A stretch of 64,000 nt of DNA from Clytia hemisphaerica (Eukaryota > Cnidaria > Hydrozoa > Leptothecata > Clytiidae). The stretch spans positions 744,001 through 808,000 of the forward strand of contig CACVBU010001117.1 of NCBI GenBank assembly GCA_902728285.1, given 5' to 3'. The notes under the pieces were generated by a model. It had not been told where the DNA came from. It was given only the letters and a program-made list of their open reading frames with translations, and made no database searches. Both the position numbers and the translations under genes were made by a program. Shown here piece by piece: positions 1-11,082 of the stretch; within the stretch, counting starts at the first letter, position 1, and each line of letters opens with the position of its first letter.

Positions 1-964
1 ATTTCAACCGGTAAGGGTCCAAAGTTCGATGCACGTTTTTTTTATTAGAACCAAGTTTGCAGCTTTGAAAAATTTGACTAAATTTTCAAGTATTTAAACT
101 ACTTGCGGTGTTGACGGGAGCAAAAAAGCAGTCCCGACATTAGAGATTGTGTTTTTGCATATACCACATTACTTAGCCAGGAAACCTTCAGCTCTCCTGC
201 CTCTCCAATTTTAGGACTGGCGTTTATTATCGAGGGGGCGCTTAAGAACAGAGGACAAAAGACCTTCCTACCTAGACTAGTAAACTAGTCGGTTATTACT
301 TATACTTATAATAAAACTGTCAATCAAATAATATAAACACTAATTAAATATTCAGCGCGCGTGAGAGAAAAGGAAAATAACCGACTAGAAGCTTCTTTCA
401 ACGCTTTTTTTTCTTCACCTAAAATCGTAAGGAGAGACATACAGATTTCTGTATGTCTGACCAAATGAAGTATAAGCCCGAAGGGCTAGAAGTCAATCTC
501 CTTGGTAGGATTTGAAGCCAACAAATCCTACCAAAGTTGTGCGGCCTTGAGCGGCTCGCCTGTTTTTTTCACAAATAACAGATTGAAACTAAAATTTACC
601 GCTAAATTTCGAAAAAAATATCAATCGTAAACAAAGGAATTGCTAGATTCAATCTGTCGTCAAAAATACGGCGCATTTTTTAAGGCTTCACTTTTTATTG
701 CCTGAGAAAGGTTGGAGATTGAGCGAACCCTTCGGGCTTTAAACTCAATGGGTTGTCCTTCCTCTTATCCAACCTAATTTAGAGCGCCTTGGGCGCTTTA
801 AAATCGCGGTTTGTGCGTGGTTATAAGATTTCGTAAGAATTTCCCTTTATTCTCAAATATTACGACCATGATTGTAAGTTTTTTTTTATATTATACTTCT
901 TTACAAAATAAACGGCCCTCTTACCATACTCTCAATGAGTAGCTTTTGATGGGATTTTTGCTTA
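1..964. other. Gene-free 5' stretch with small palindromes
   Basis: No supported coding exon. It contains a short perfect hairpin near 436-456 (GACATACAGA and its complement) and scattered motifs such as AAGCCCGAAGGG near 474 that recur near 26567. Probably decayed repeat DNA. Confidence 0.5.
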
Positions 965-1278
965 CTCTTAGGTTCCAAATAAACGCCCCCCCCCCGCTTG
1001 TTAATTTTTCGAAAATTTTCCAACCCCCCCCCCCGGACCCCCCCCCGCCCCGTTTTTTTATCTCTAAGAATATTTTCAGCTGTCAAAGAGAAAGCCCCTT
1101 ATTTTGCTCTAAATAGCGTGATTTTAGCCTATTTTTACCTTATTTTTGGGTTTCAGAAGTACAATTTCCAACCCCCCCGGCAATTAAGCCCCCCCCCCCG
1201 TTTATCAAAATCTAGAAAATTTTCCAACCCCCCTGTTTATTCGAACCCCCCCCCCCCCGTTTATTTGGAACCTAAGAG
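965..1278. repeat. TIR element (MITE-like) with C-runs, TA flanked
   Basis: Left end CTCTTAGGTTCCAAATAAAC and right end GTTTATTTGGAACCTAAGAG are perfect inverted repeats, each flanked by TA (963-964 and 1279-1280). Poly-C runs of 7-13 nt lie just inside both ends. The open frame across it is only translated C-runs. Its architecture resembles the CTCTCGGGTACC elements at 29396 and 45174. Non-autonomous; TA flanks suggest a Tc1/mariner-type mobiliser (inference). Confidence 0.8.
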
Positions 1279-1465
1279 TATGTGTTGTAAGTTTGAATAG
1301 AGAGTATGGATCTCCAGACTAGAGGGAGAGGGGGGGGCTTTAATTAAAAAAAAAAATTTCCTCCTATTAGGGGCGTTTTTCTGTGAGGGCGTTTAAAAGA
1401 AGGGGGCGTTTATTCGGCAATACAGTAAATCAAAGAAAAGATGGCGGCTGGAATGTGTTCGAAGG

Positions 1466-1954
1466 TGCGGTTAAATCCTGACAATGCGGATCTATTTTCC
1501 ACCTCCTATCTCTCGATCTCCTTTTCTATTTTCTAGTTTCTGAGACTTAGTTTCTCATTTCTGACTGAGTTTTCATACCTGTCAATCATTTGTTCATCAA
1601 TTTCGACCAGTCTAATTTTCGCACCGAGTGGGATTCGAACCACCACCAAAGAAAGACCTTCGGATCCGGAAGCCAGCGCTCTATCCCTTGAGCCATCGCC
1701 GCACAGCAAAATCACGCAATTCATAACATTTTATACCAAACTGGCAAAATACGGGGGTAATGTTATTATAATATGGGTAAAAGTACCCCTTTTTTAACCT
1801 GACTGAAATTCGAGCCGTTACTAGCAACCCTGCGGGGCCCAAGGCGCCGAGTATGCACCCGGCACAGTGACAAGCCGTTACTAGAAACCCTGGCCCTACA
1901 TCGAAGACGCCAAAAAATAAAAATTTAAAGTTTCCGCATTGTCAGGATTTAACC
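1466..1954. repeat. Inverted-repeat element carrying a tRNA-like sequence
   Basis: A roughly 24-bp inverted repeat (GCGGTTAAATCCTGACAATG at about 1466 and its complement ending about 1954) brackets about 490 bp. The interior holds the degenerate tRNA-Arg-like sequence on the minus strand. TGTGTTCGA(A)GGT occurs on both outer flanks and may be a degraded target duplication. Confidence 0.6.
1621..1702 (-). pseudogene. tRNA-Arg(CCG)-like pseudogene or SINE head
   Basis: Read on the minus strand, it has an acceptor stem with six of seven pairs, a D-arm with A-box (ATGGCTCAAGGGATAGAGC), an anticodon loop TTCCGGA giving CCG, and a B-box GGTTCGAATCC. The anticodon stem is badly paired, the T-stem is imperfect and an extra pyrimidine-rich stretch sits in the variable region. 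These features argue for a tRNA-derived pseudogene or SINE head, not a working tRNA. Confidence 0.6.
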
Positions 1955-4317
1955 GCTTCTTGTGTTCGAGGTTCGTAATTTTTGGATTTCTTGTCTTTTT
2001 AAAAATAAATTTGTGTTTGGCTTGGCAAAAACTGATTGTAAAAGTAGAAAGGGCATAAAATAGTGATGATAATTTAGGTATCAATGATAGAACTTGCCAT
2101 AAAAAGCTTTGAAGGTTGAAAGTCTGAAAGTGAAAGTTTTTAGATGTCTGGACTGGAATTTTACGTGGAATTTTATTAATGATGGAGTAGGAAGCCCAAT
2201 GGATATTTTAATCACATTTAACCTGTTGTTGCATCCTACAAAAGAATGACCCACAGTATGGCCTTTTAACCCTAAATAAAAAAGCATAAAATTCACACCA
2301 GCCATTCACCATTCCAGAAAATTTCCGTTAACTGGTTAATACCGCCGTTGCCAGTTTGCAGATTATGGCAGAAATCATTGTACATTGAGATCTCGGGGGC
2401 AGAGTGTGTATCAGTTTCAAGGGCAGGGGCAAATCTTCGATAATTTTCTGGTCTCGGGGGCAAAATCACTGAAAAAATTGGCCAATTTTGTTACTTTTTC
2501 TGATTTTTTAGCAGCCTTTCTGGGTGGGTACACAAAGTTTAAGGGTAGGATTTCAATGGTGTAATTTTTCCTTGGCTTGGGGCCGCCATGACATGCTCTG
2601 AAAACTGGCGCCGTTGGACAAGATATATACATTTTTTAATCTTTTCTAGCCTTAGAATTTTTTTTCCAGTGGTGGTTGGAAATTTGGATGAAAGTCCATA
2701 TATTTTATCGTAAAGCATATCAGAATAACCACTCTTTTTTTGCTATTTTTAATTCAATTGTCTTGGAAATAGACCTTTTCGCCTTTCCATCCGCCATCTT
2801 GAATTGTATGCAAAAACAGTTAAACGAAAAAGCTGTGGTTGGATTTAGTTGGGAAAATATGCAAAACATGCAAGTTTACACAAAGATTTTAAAACAAATG
2901 ACAAAGCATCTTATAAAGAAATATTATAATCATTTTAGAACAACAGACCTTTTCGCCTTTCCATCCGCCATATTGAATTGTATGCAAAAATTATGGTAGC
3001 CAAATTGCCGTGGTGAAATTACCTTAGAAAGTATGCAAAACATATGCAAAAAGAAAGTATTAATGTAAAACTTACATGCATAATTGGCATTATATTAAAG
3101 TATAATCTTGTAGAAGAAAGATTAAATTTGCTTCTTTTGAAAACTAGAAATAATCAAATTCGCTCATCTCTTAGAACAAGCACTTCAAAAAACCATAACA
3201 TTAGACATAAACTCAAGCTGAAAAATCACCCGCGAAGGTCAGAAATATTCCTTATTCGGCTGACGGTAAATTATTCTCATGGGAATAAAACCGTCAGACG
3301 ATCAAATCAAAACATTGATCTGAACCCACTGAATGTGTGACATCATAATTACTGCTTTCAGTTTGCGTGTTTTGAAAGTTTGATGTGTGTACTCCGTCTT
3401 GGTGGAATTCTTTAATGGCATAAAAAAAGAATATGCAAAAGTCTTTAAGAACAAATTTCTAAAAGGCTTTTGTTGTTCTGTAAATATTTCTTTTTGGATT
3501 AAGAAATTCCATCTTTTATTGTTCTAATAATTATGATATTTCTTTATAAGATGCTTTTTTGTCTTTTTAATCTTTGTGTAAGTAAACTTGCATATGTTTT
3601 GCATATTTTCCAACTAAATCCAACCACGGCTTTTTCGTTCCTCTATTTTTGCATAGAATTCAAGATGGCGGATGGAAAGGCGAAAAGGTCTATAAAAGAT
3701 GAAATTTCTTAATCAAAAAAGAAATATTTACAGAACAACAAAAGCCTTTTAGAAATTTGTTCTCAAAGACATTGCATATTCTGTTCTCAGTGTTTTCATG
3801 CCATTAAAAAATTTCATCAAGACGGAGTACACACATCAAACTTTCAAAATACGCAAACTGAAAACAGTAATTATGACGTCACAATTCAGCGGGTTCCGAT
3901 CACGGATTTAAAAAATATGTTTGTATATATCGGTGGTTCAGATCAATGTTTTCATTTGATCGTTTTGGCGGTTCTATTCCCAGGAGAATAATTTACCGTC
4001 AGCTGAATAAGGATTATTTTTTATCTTTGCGGGTGATTTTTCAATCTAATGTTATGGTTTTTTTAAGTGCTTGTTCTAAGAGATGAGCGAATTTGATTAT
4101 TTCTAGTTTCAAAAGAAGCAAATTAATCTTTCTTCTACAAGATTACACTTTAATATAATGCCAATTATGCATGTAAGTTTTATATTAATACTTTCTTTTT
4201 GCATAATGTTGGTCTATATATGGCGGTCTCCTTCCTTTCTATTTTGTGGATTTCGTCCTGTGTATTATTAGTGTTCAAATGGTAAATAAATAGTTACTTA
4301 CTTATATACTTACTTAT

Positions 4318-5040
4318 GACAAATAGAATAACCAGAAGCATTTTTGTTTTTTATTAAAAACTATATATTCGACCTCACTCACAAGAGGTCATCATCAGAG
4401 TAAAAATCTAATACATAATGAGGATTCTAAAATCAAAATTTACAGAAACAAGCTAATTAAAATGTCATAAAAAATTCATTTAAAAACAATGTGTAAAAAT
4501 CTAAAATGATACCCATGGGACGCTTGGGACGAATTTATGAAAGGGTCTTAGATCATAGTGGCAGAGACATAAATTCGACCGTTTTCAGACATTCAGCACT
4601 CAGCGGACACGAACCGATCACCATGGACAACGTTAAAGTAATTGCGAAAGGTTTCAAACGTAATGACACTAGAGAATTAACAGAAGCTTTGTTAATCACT
4701 GAACAAAAACCTTCATTGAACGTTCAAAATTTATTCAAAACTTTACAACTTTTTACGACATAGACATATAGTTCCTTTGTTAATTACTCTTTTTTATTGT
4801 GCCATCGATTCAGTTTCATGGTTTTCTCAGTTAAGCGTCCCATGGGTATCATTTTAGATTTTTACACATTGTTTTTAAATGAATTTTTTATGACATTTTA
4901 ATTAGCTTGTTTCTGTAAATTTTGATTTTAGAATCCTCATTATGTATTAGATTTTTACTCTGATGATGACCTCTTGTGAGTGAGGTCGAATATATAGTTT
5001 TTAATAAAAAACAAAAATGCTTCTGGTTATTCTATTTGTC
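4318..5040. mobile_element. Penelope-like element remnant in a 208-bp perfect inverted repeat
   Basis: Arms 4318-4525 and 4833-5040 are inverted copies with essentially no mismatches, separated by about 307 bp. The spacer encodes the tail of a GIY-YIG-type protein (see 4506-4763). Both arms carry a hairpin GACCTC..GAGGTC preceded by CTGATGA, as in the repeats of Penelope-like retroelements. Arrays of truncated and inverted copies are typical of that class. It lies inside the larger foldback complex. Family assignment is inference from the protein tail and arm structure. Confidence 0.6.
4506..4763 (+). pseudogene. GIY-YIG endonuclease tail of a Penelope-like element (fragment)
   Basis: An 85-codon open frame starting inside the left arm. 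The segment from FRHSALSGHEPI through ALLITEQKPSLN has the pattern seen after the GIY-YIG core in Penelope-like polyproteins: a G-H dipeptide, then a basic linker, then an acidic L-L-I-x-x-x-x-P-x-L-N helix. The reverse transcriptase and the GIY and YIG strands are absent, so it is a 3' fragment and not a gene. The ATG lies in the repeat arm and is probably incidental. Confidence 0.6.
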
Positions 5041-5209
5041 ATTAAGCTGTTAGCCCAACGAAACACATTTCAATACTTACTTATGTTTTGCATACTTTCT
5101 ACGTGAATTTCCAGGAATTTCACCACGGTAATTCGACCACCATAATTTTTGCATATAATTCAATATGGCGGATGGAAAGGCAAAAAGGTCTAATTCATAC
5201 ATTTTCTTC

Positions 5210-6465
5210 TCTTGCTTTTGAAATTTTGAATTTTTTTGAAAACTTTTAGCCTCAGACTTTCCATGTCATCGGCCCCCTGTTGCAGAGAAATTCTGGAATG
5301 GCCTAATTGGCAAGTTTGGGTATGAATTTCAAATTTTCAATGCTTGTTTTTTAATTTTGGTTCAGTGTTTAGTATATATAGGTATGATTTCTTCTTTGAG
5401 GGGTACCGTCAACTGCTCTAACTTGGGACCATCTACCAAAGCATGGGACGGCAATTCGGCCACTATCTCACTGAACCTCCAAAGTCATTTGATTTGTGTG
5501 AATGAATGGCGCATTAAAAGATACACAATTTCTATTTCGCATCAAGTAGGCTTTTAAATCGAATAATGAAAAAAATCCGAAGACCAAATTAGTGGCAAGA
5601 CGATGGAGCATTTGACGTCACTTGTGCGGCAAGTTACACACTCATTATTTTGTTAATCCCATCGGGCGATAGGCGGTTAGGCGGTAGGGGTTCTCTAATT
5701 CTCCAATCGGCGTCCGGTCATTTCGATTGAAAACAAAAAAATTTAAAATAGCGCGCTATCAGTGAAAGTTATTGTGACATGTAATGACAGAAAGTATGAT
5801 TGATAAACTTGGTGGAGATCGAAACAAATCTGTTGTCAAAGAGATTTAACAGTAAGTGAAAAAAATACAGGCCAGAATATCAACAGTCCCATGTTTTGAC
5901 CAATCGTCCCAAGTGAAAGGGACATAACAGTACATGCGAAATTTGTAAACAAACTGTATGCAGCAAATACAAAATCGAAACAAATGTCACATGTCAAAAT
6001 AAAAAATCAAACCAAATATGGCTAATTTTGATTGTTCCATTGTTTTACAAGTTTGTTTTGGACACGTGATTTTAATTGTTCTCTTTAATGACACGTGGTT
6101 TGCACAATGTTTACATTTTACTACTTTGTCCCTTTAAAGCAGTTGAAGGTATGAGATGCTGGCTAAATCGATCTAGCCAGCCAGGGTGCAGTATTCAGTG
6201 CTGATGAGTCCTAATAAGGACGAAATACATATGCTGCTCTGCCACCCAAATCTCCTGAGTGAATATAGTTGGACAGAAATTCTTATTTCTTCACATATAT
6301 AATATATATATAATCACAGAACATAAGAACAATTTTTTGGGAGTCTTTGTAGAGCTGTAGGGGCACCAAGATTTTCCTAAAAATCTGCTGGATAGGAATG
6401 TAGGGCGAGATCAAAATTAAGAAAGGGAGGGGGAGTTCGAAATTTTGGTCAACTAGGTAATCATA
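5210..6465. other. Gene-free stretch
   Basis: No convincing exon on either strand. The only structured sequence noted is the hammerhead-like core near 6184-6245. Confidence 0.5.
6184..6248 (+). ncRNA. Hammerhead-ribozyme-like core (possibly degenerate)
   Basis: CTGATGA at 6201-6207, stem II GTCC / GGAC (6208-6211 and 6218-6221) with loop TAATAA, then GAAA at 6222-6225: a textbook hammerhead catalytic core. GTAT (6191-6194) can pair with ATAC (6225-6228) as stem III, and GGGTG / CACCC can pair further out. However, only five bases separate the putative cleavage site from CTGATGA, so no proper stem I forms. It may be an inactive relic of a retroelement ribozyme. Confidence 0.35.
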
Positions 6466-6808
6466 TACCGGGTGCACCAAAAAAAAGTATACAACTTTGT
6501 CGAGATATAGTGAGCTTCAGGGTTTAATTTTTTTGTTCATTCTTTTTTTATCGTATAGAGGATGCTCTAACTTGAATTTTGAGCTATTATACATTAAATT
6601 TGAAAACGTAGTTCGAAAATTATTTTAAAAAAACTGACTTTTTTTAATGTCGAAATTTCAAAAAATCATCAAAAACAGCAAGCAAACTTTTTTCTTGACA
6701 CTTACCTTGTTTACACATAAAAATACCAAAAAATGCAACTGTGTTCACCAAAACTCGTCACGGAATTTAAGAATATTCTCAACTTCAGTTGAGTTAGAAT
6801 CTGAGAAT

Positions 6809-6856
6809 GTCTGTGTGTGTGTCTGTGTGTGTCTGTGTGTGTGTGTGTGTGTCTGT
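6809..6856. repeat. (TG)n microsatellite
   Basis: TG dinucleotide run interrupted by CTG, directly preceding the 156-bp satellite. Confidence 0.9.
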
Positions 6857-6870
6857 CACCAAAACTTTGG

Positions 6871-7962
6871 GGCAGCCTGGAGACTTCAAAATTGGTCCGA
6901 TTTGGCTGAAATTTTGCACACTTGATCCTTAGGCAAATCCCTGGGGGTGTTTTTTTCATTTTTTCAAAATTTTAATTTTTGGGGACTGGTGACGAGTTTT
7001 TCGCCAAAACGAGGCTAAAACTTTGGGACAGGCTGGAGACTTCAAAAATGGTCCGATTGGGCTGAAATTTTGCACACTTGATCCTTGGGCAAATCCCTGG
7101 GGTGTGTTTTTTTCATTTTTTTTCAAATTTTAATTTTTGGGGCCTGGGGACGAGTTTTTTCGCCAAAACGAGGCTAAAACCTGGGCAGGCTGGAGACTTC
7201 AAAAATGGTCCGATTGGGCTGAAATTTTGCACACTTGATCCTTGGGCAAATCCCTGGGGGTATTTTTTTCATTTTTTCAAAATTTTAATTTTTGGGGCCT
7301 GGGGACGAGTTTTTCGCCAAAACGAGGCTAAAACCTTGGGGCAGGCTGGAGACTTCAAAAATGGTCCGATTGGGCTGAAATTTTGCACACTTGATCCTTG
7401 GGCAAATCCCTGGGGGGGTTTTTTTCATTTTTTCAAAATTTTAATTTTTGGGGCCTGGGGACGAGTTTTTCGCCAAAACGAGGCTAAAACTTTGGGGCAG
7501 GCTGGGGACTTCAAAAATGGTCCGATTGGGCTGAAATTTTGCACACTTGATCCTTGGGCAAATCCCTGGGGGAGTTTTTTTCATTGTTTCAAAATTTTAA
7601 TTTTTGGGGCCTGAGGACGAGTTTTTCGCCAAAACGAGGCTAAAACTTTGGGGCAGGCTGGAGACTTCAAAAATGGTCCGATTGGGCTGAAATTTTGCAC
7701 ACTTAATCCTTGGGCAAATCCCTGGGGGCATTTTTTTTATTTTTTCAAAATTTTAATTTTTGGGGCCTGGGGACGAGTTTTTCGTCAAAACGAGGCTAAA
7801 ACTTTGGGGCAGGTTGGAGACTTCAAAATTGGTCCGATTGGGTTGAAATTTTGCACACTTGATCCTTGGGCAAATCCCTGGGGGTATTTTTTTCATTTTT
7901 TCAAGATTTTGATTTTTGGAGCCTGGGGACGAGTTTTTAGCCTAAACGAGGCTAAAACCCAA
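6871..7962 (+). repeat. 156-bp tandem satellite, seven units
   Basis: The anchor TGGAGACTTC recurs at 6878, 7034, 7191, 7347, 7503 (one change), 7659 and 7815: spacing 156 bp with one of 157. Because 156 is a multiple of three, one frame stays open for long stretches and gives a repetitive 52-aa conceptual peptide. This is a by-product of the period, since single-base indels break the frame between units. The array lies wholly inside the 6468-9159 element. Confidence 0.9.
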
Positions 7963-8366
7963 AATGCTATAATTTTTCTTAAGCCATTAAGTTTACAATT
8001 GGGCCTACGAATGATTTCAAAGATACTGAAGTTGAGCCAGTGCGGTTAGCACGTTCGACAGTGGTAAAACAAGCTATATAAACAAAGATAATAAGATAAT
8101 ATTTTTGGAAAAGCTGAAAAATTTTTTTAGAAATATCCAAGGTTTTGATGTTATGCTATGTGAGAAAATTTTTGTAAAAATAGATCACCATTCCTCGACT
8201 AGTTGTTCAAAGAACTTGGGTCTGCATTGAGTTTGATGGTGTTGGAAATATTCATGACGTGCAAATAAGATGGGACAACTGTTGGCAAAATATAAGATGA
8301 GAGAAAAAAGAATAAAAGAAACAATGAAATAGTTTCTTTGTTATTTTGTCTTATTTATAGCGTGAT

Positions 8367-8939
8367 CAGGGGGGGGTCAGTACCAAAATGTAAGACATAC
8401 ATGAGTACTAAAAGGATTTTTGCTAATTTTTGACATACCCCCACCTATTTTTCGATAAATGTTATTTTAGTACACATGTACTAAAATTATTTTGAGCAAT
8501 TTAACATAGATACCACCCATTTTTTGCCCTTTTACGGCTTTAAATTTACCAAAATGGGGTCATTGTTACAAACCTAGTCGAATTTAGTACATCAATCTGC
8601 AAAATAATATCATTTTATTACTAAACTGTGCTGAACTGTACATAAAAATATTTTTAAAAAATATTTAAAAAGTTGGAAAAATTGTAAAAGATTTCTGAAG
8701 ATTTTTTCGAAAATTCCTGAAGAAAAAAAATCAAATTTTTTCTAAAATTGTTAAAAAAATGCTCCATTTTGGCTGATTTTAGAACAAAATACTAAGATTT
8801 TTCAAAAATTTCTTTAAGGGACCACCCTTTTTGGTATTTTAGTACACATAGTACTAAAATTATTTTTGAGCTTTTTTGCAGTACCCCCACGTCACTAAAT
8901 GTCATGATGTCTGAGATTTTAGTACCGACCCCCCCCCTG
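8367..8939. mobile_element. hAT-like MITE with 7-bp target duplication
   Basis: Starts CAGGGGGGGGTCAGTACC and ends with the inverted match GGTACCGACCCCCCCCCTG. It is flanked on both sides by GCGTGAT (8360-8366 and 8940-8946). Subterminal inverted blocks TTAGTACACAT..GTACTAAAAT recur. No transposase. CAGGG termini with a 7-8 bp duplication fit hAT non-autonomous elements. It is nested in the 6468-9159 element, so it inserted later. Confidence 0.8.
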
Positions 8940-9636
8940 GCGTGATTGCTGTTTTGAATGATTTTTTGAAATTTCGATATTGAAAAAAAGTTAGTTTTTT
9001 GGAAATAACTTTTGAACTGCTTTTTCAAATTTAATGTATATAGCTCAAAATTCAAGTTAGAGCATCCTCTATACAATAAAAAAAGAATGAACAAAAAATT
9101 TAAATCCTGAAGCTCACAATATCTCGACAAACCTGTATACTTTTTTTTGGTGCACCCGGTATACAAATGGTCACAGTCTGTTTTAAAATAAAAATATTAA
9201 TAAAATTATTAATAAAATGCTATTACAGTATACTGTTATATTGTGAAGTTTATTGCACATGACTGTATACATTTTGTACTCTTTGCTCATTGGGCCATTC
9301 CAGAAAATTTTTGTTATATACCCCTGTTAGACGACGTACACTTTTAATTTTTTGATTTTTAATTTTTTTGGTGCCGCATAGAGCGAGTTTCCTTAAAAAC
9401 AGATTTTTTTGTAAAAGATTTTCCCTCACTCGAAATAAAAGAGAACAAGAAGCAGGAGCGGCGCGAAGGTCCAGCTGACGTGGCAATAACCGAATGTCCT
9501 TCGTACCGGGTTCCTTAAGTGACGCAAAAAAATTTCCTTCCCATCCTCCACTCTGAGCTTCTATTCTTTGACACTTTCTTTGTATTGCTAAGTTTTAAAA
9601 GTTTTTGATGCATTTCCCGAAATTTCGAAACTTTTG

Positions 9637-9717
9637 CCGCTGATGGGATTCAAACCTACTATACAAAGCACCTATGATTAGAACGCCAGTGCCTTAACCA
9701 CTCGGCCATCGAGTCAC
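9637..9717 (-). pseudogene. tRNA-Ser/Leu-like pseudogene or SINE head
   Basis: On the minus strand, a D-arm of type II form (GATGGCCGAGTGGTTAAGGC, an A-box) and a B-box GGTTTGAATCC are recognisable, with extra variable-arm sequence as in Ser/Leu tRNAs. The acceptor strands GTGACTC and AGCGGC do not pair and the anticodon stem is poor, so a functional tRNA is unlikely. Confidence 0.55.
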
Positions 9718-10354
9718 AACTGCAATTAGGAGTTCAAAGTTGCTTATAAACGTGGTATTTACTTCAAACTCTACCCGGGGGCTAAAACCCTAACCAGGGG
9801 TTAACTCCCATCCCCAACCCTAGCCCTAATCCTACCTGACCCTACCTGAAACAACCCTTTAATCTAACCGGGAAATTTGACTCTACTACCAATTCAATCC
9901 AAAACATATGTTAAACATCGCCCGGGTAGGCGGGGCAAAAATTCTAGATCGGCGGTTGGTTTAGCCTGGACTTGTTAATTTATTGCGCGCACAGGCCCCG
10001 ACAAAGACAAAATCTTTTCGATCAGTTGCTTTTTAAAGGTCCATTCTGCTGCGCGCTGGACCAACAAGACCTTCAACAATTTCAAATTCCCTTCCACTCC
10101 TGATAACGCTTTAAATAGGCCCAATATAAATTTCCAATGTGAAACAAATTTTCGTTTTAGCAGTGGATAACCATTCCATTAAACAACTGACCAATTTTAT
10201 GGTTAGTTTGCTGCCATCTGGATTTTAGGTTCAAGTTTGTCAAAAGACGTTGCTCCTACTCCTACATTGGTATCCAGTCAAGAAAAATGTGATGAAATGC
10301 ATCCCTTCCACTGTACGTACAGTATGTAATGGAAACGTAATGTACAAAGTATAA

Positions 10355-11082
10355 ATAACGGGACACTTAAAATGACGGGGTAAAAACGGGACACCCAAAA
10401 TAAAGAACAAAGAGTTAAAAGGATGAACTCAAATTTATGCCCCTTAAAAGATCATTTATAAGGCTGTAAAAAAAATCCATACTTTGATCAGCTTCATTCC
10501 TCTACATCAGAATACACCACAATGTTTCTTGGTGGTTGAAAACGTCGATTTTTCATTTCTAGAACGCTTTTTTCTCGACTTAGAACAAACGCCGTACTAA
10601 ATGCAGGCGCTACATGTTTGGGTCATCGAGACTAGTTGCAAGTTTGTATAGGGCGCCGTTTTTGAAAAAAAGGTGTCCCGTATTTACTCCGTGAAAATTT
10701 TTCTATGTTGGGGTAATAACGGAACGCGTCCCGTATTTACCCCAGTCTATATTTGGTGCGCTGGGGTAATCACAGGACGCCGTTTCACGCATGTCTGAGC
10801 CTCGTTTTGGTAGCCTCGTTTTAGTTCATGTCCCGTTTTTACCCCACTAGGCAGAAAACTACGAGCCCGGGGGTGTCCCGTTTTTACTCCAAAATCCGGG
10901 GTAATTACGGGACGCATATCCGTGAATATTTTGCGAAAACTAAAAGTCATAAGTTTAAACCATTAAGAGGGTTGATAGATGACCATTAGAGGGAGTTGCT
11001 GGCCAAAAATCATGATTGTAGCTTTTGAAGTTCCTGAAATATGGAAAGGTTCGTCGATTTCGTCCCGTTTTTACCCCAGATG
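10355..11082. repeat. Cluster of inverted and direct GGGGTAAWWACGGGAC motifs
   Basis: About nine occurrences of GGGGTAAAAACGGGACA-type words and their complements (for example near 10373, 10672, 10710, 10730, 10763, 10829, 10871, 10899, 11062) within 0.7 kb, in both orientations. Probably one or more nested foldback elements. The minus-strand open frame across it is a translation of the motif. Confidence 0.65.

Larger units (their letters stand above)
2766..5205. repeat. Nested foldback complex with CCTTTCCATCCGCCAT ends
   Basis: The motif AGACCTTTTCGCCTTTCCAT with CCGCCAT occurs in plus orientation near 2770 and 2945, and inverted near 3663-3700 and 5163-5205. Two foldbacks are nested. One pairs 2766-2940 with about 3530-3702. 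The other pairs the outer ends near 2945-3050 with 5090-5205, with further arms 3040-3340 / 3900-4205. No transposase is visible. The inner arms have diverged by point changes, so the structure is not recent. Confidence 0.7.
6468..9159. mobile_element. TA-flanked foldback element, CCGGGTGCACC family, copy 1
   Basis: Ends CCGGGTGCACCAAAAAAA and its complement, flanked by TA (6466-6467 and 9160-9161), with terminal inverted repeats of roughly 210 bp. The interior holds a TG microsatellite, a seven-unit 156-bp satellite and a nested hAT-like element, but no transposase. A second copy lies at 49990-51915; the two share interior blocks in opposite orientation. The TA target suggests a Tc1/mariner-type mobiliser (inference). 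Confidence 0.8.

Noticed and set aside
998..1300. 100-codon proline-rich open frame
   Set aside because: Translation of poly-C runs within the TIR element at 965-1278.
7078..8049. Long open frames encoding a repeated GDFKNGPIGLKFC peptide
   Set aside because: Direct translation of the 156-bp satellite; openness follows from a period divisible by three, and indels break it between units.
10355..11082. CRISPR-like array of short repeats
   Set aside because: Repeats are in both orientations with irregular spacing, and the genome is animal; no cas genes.
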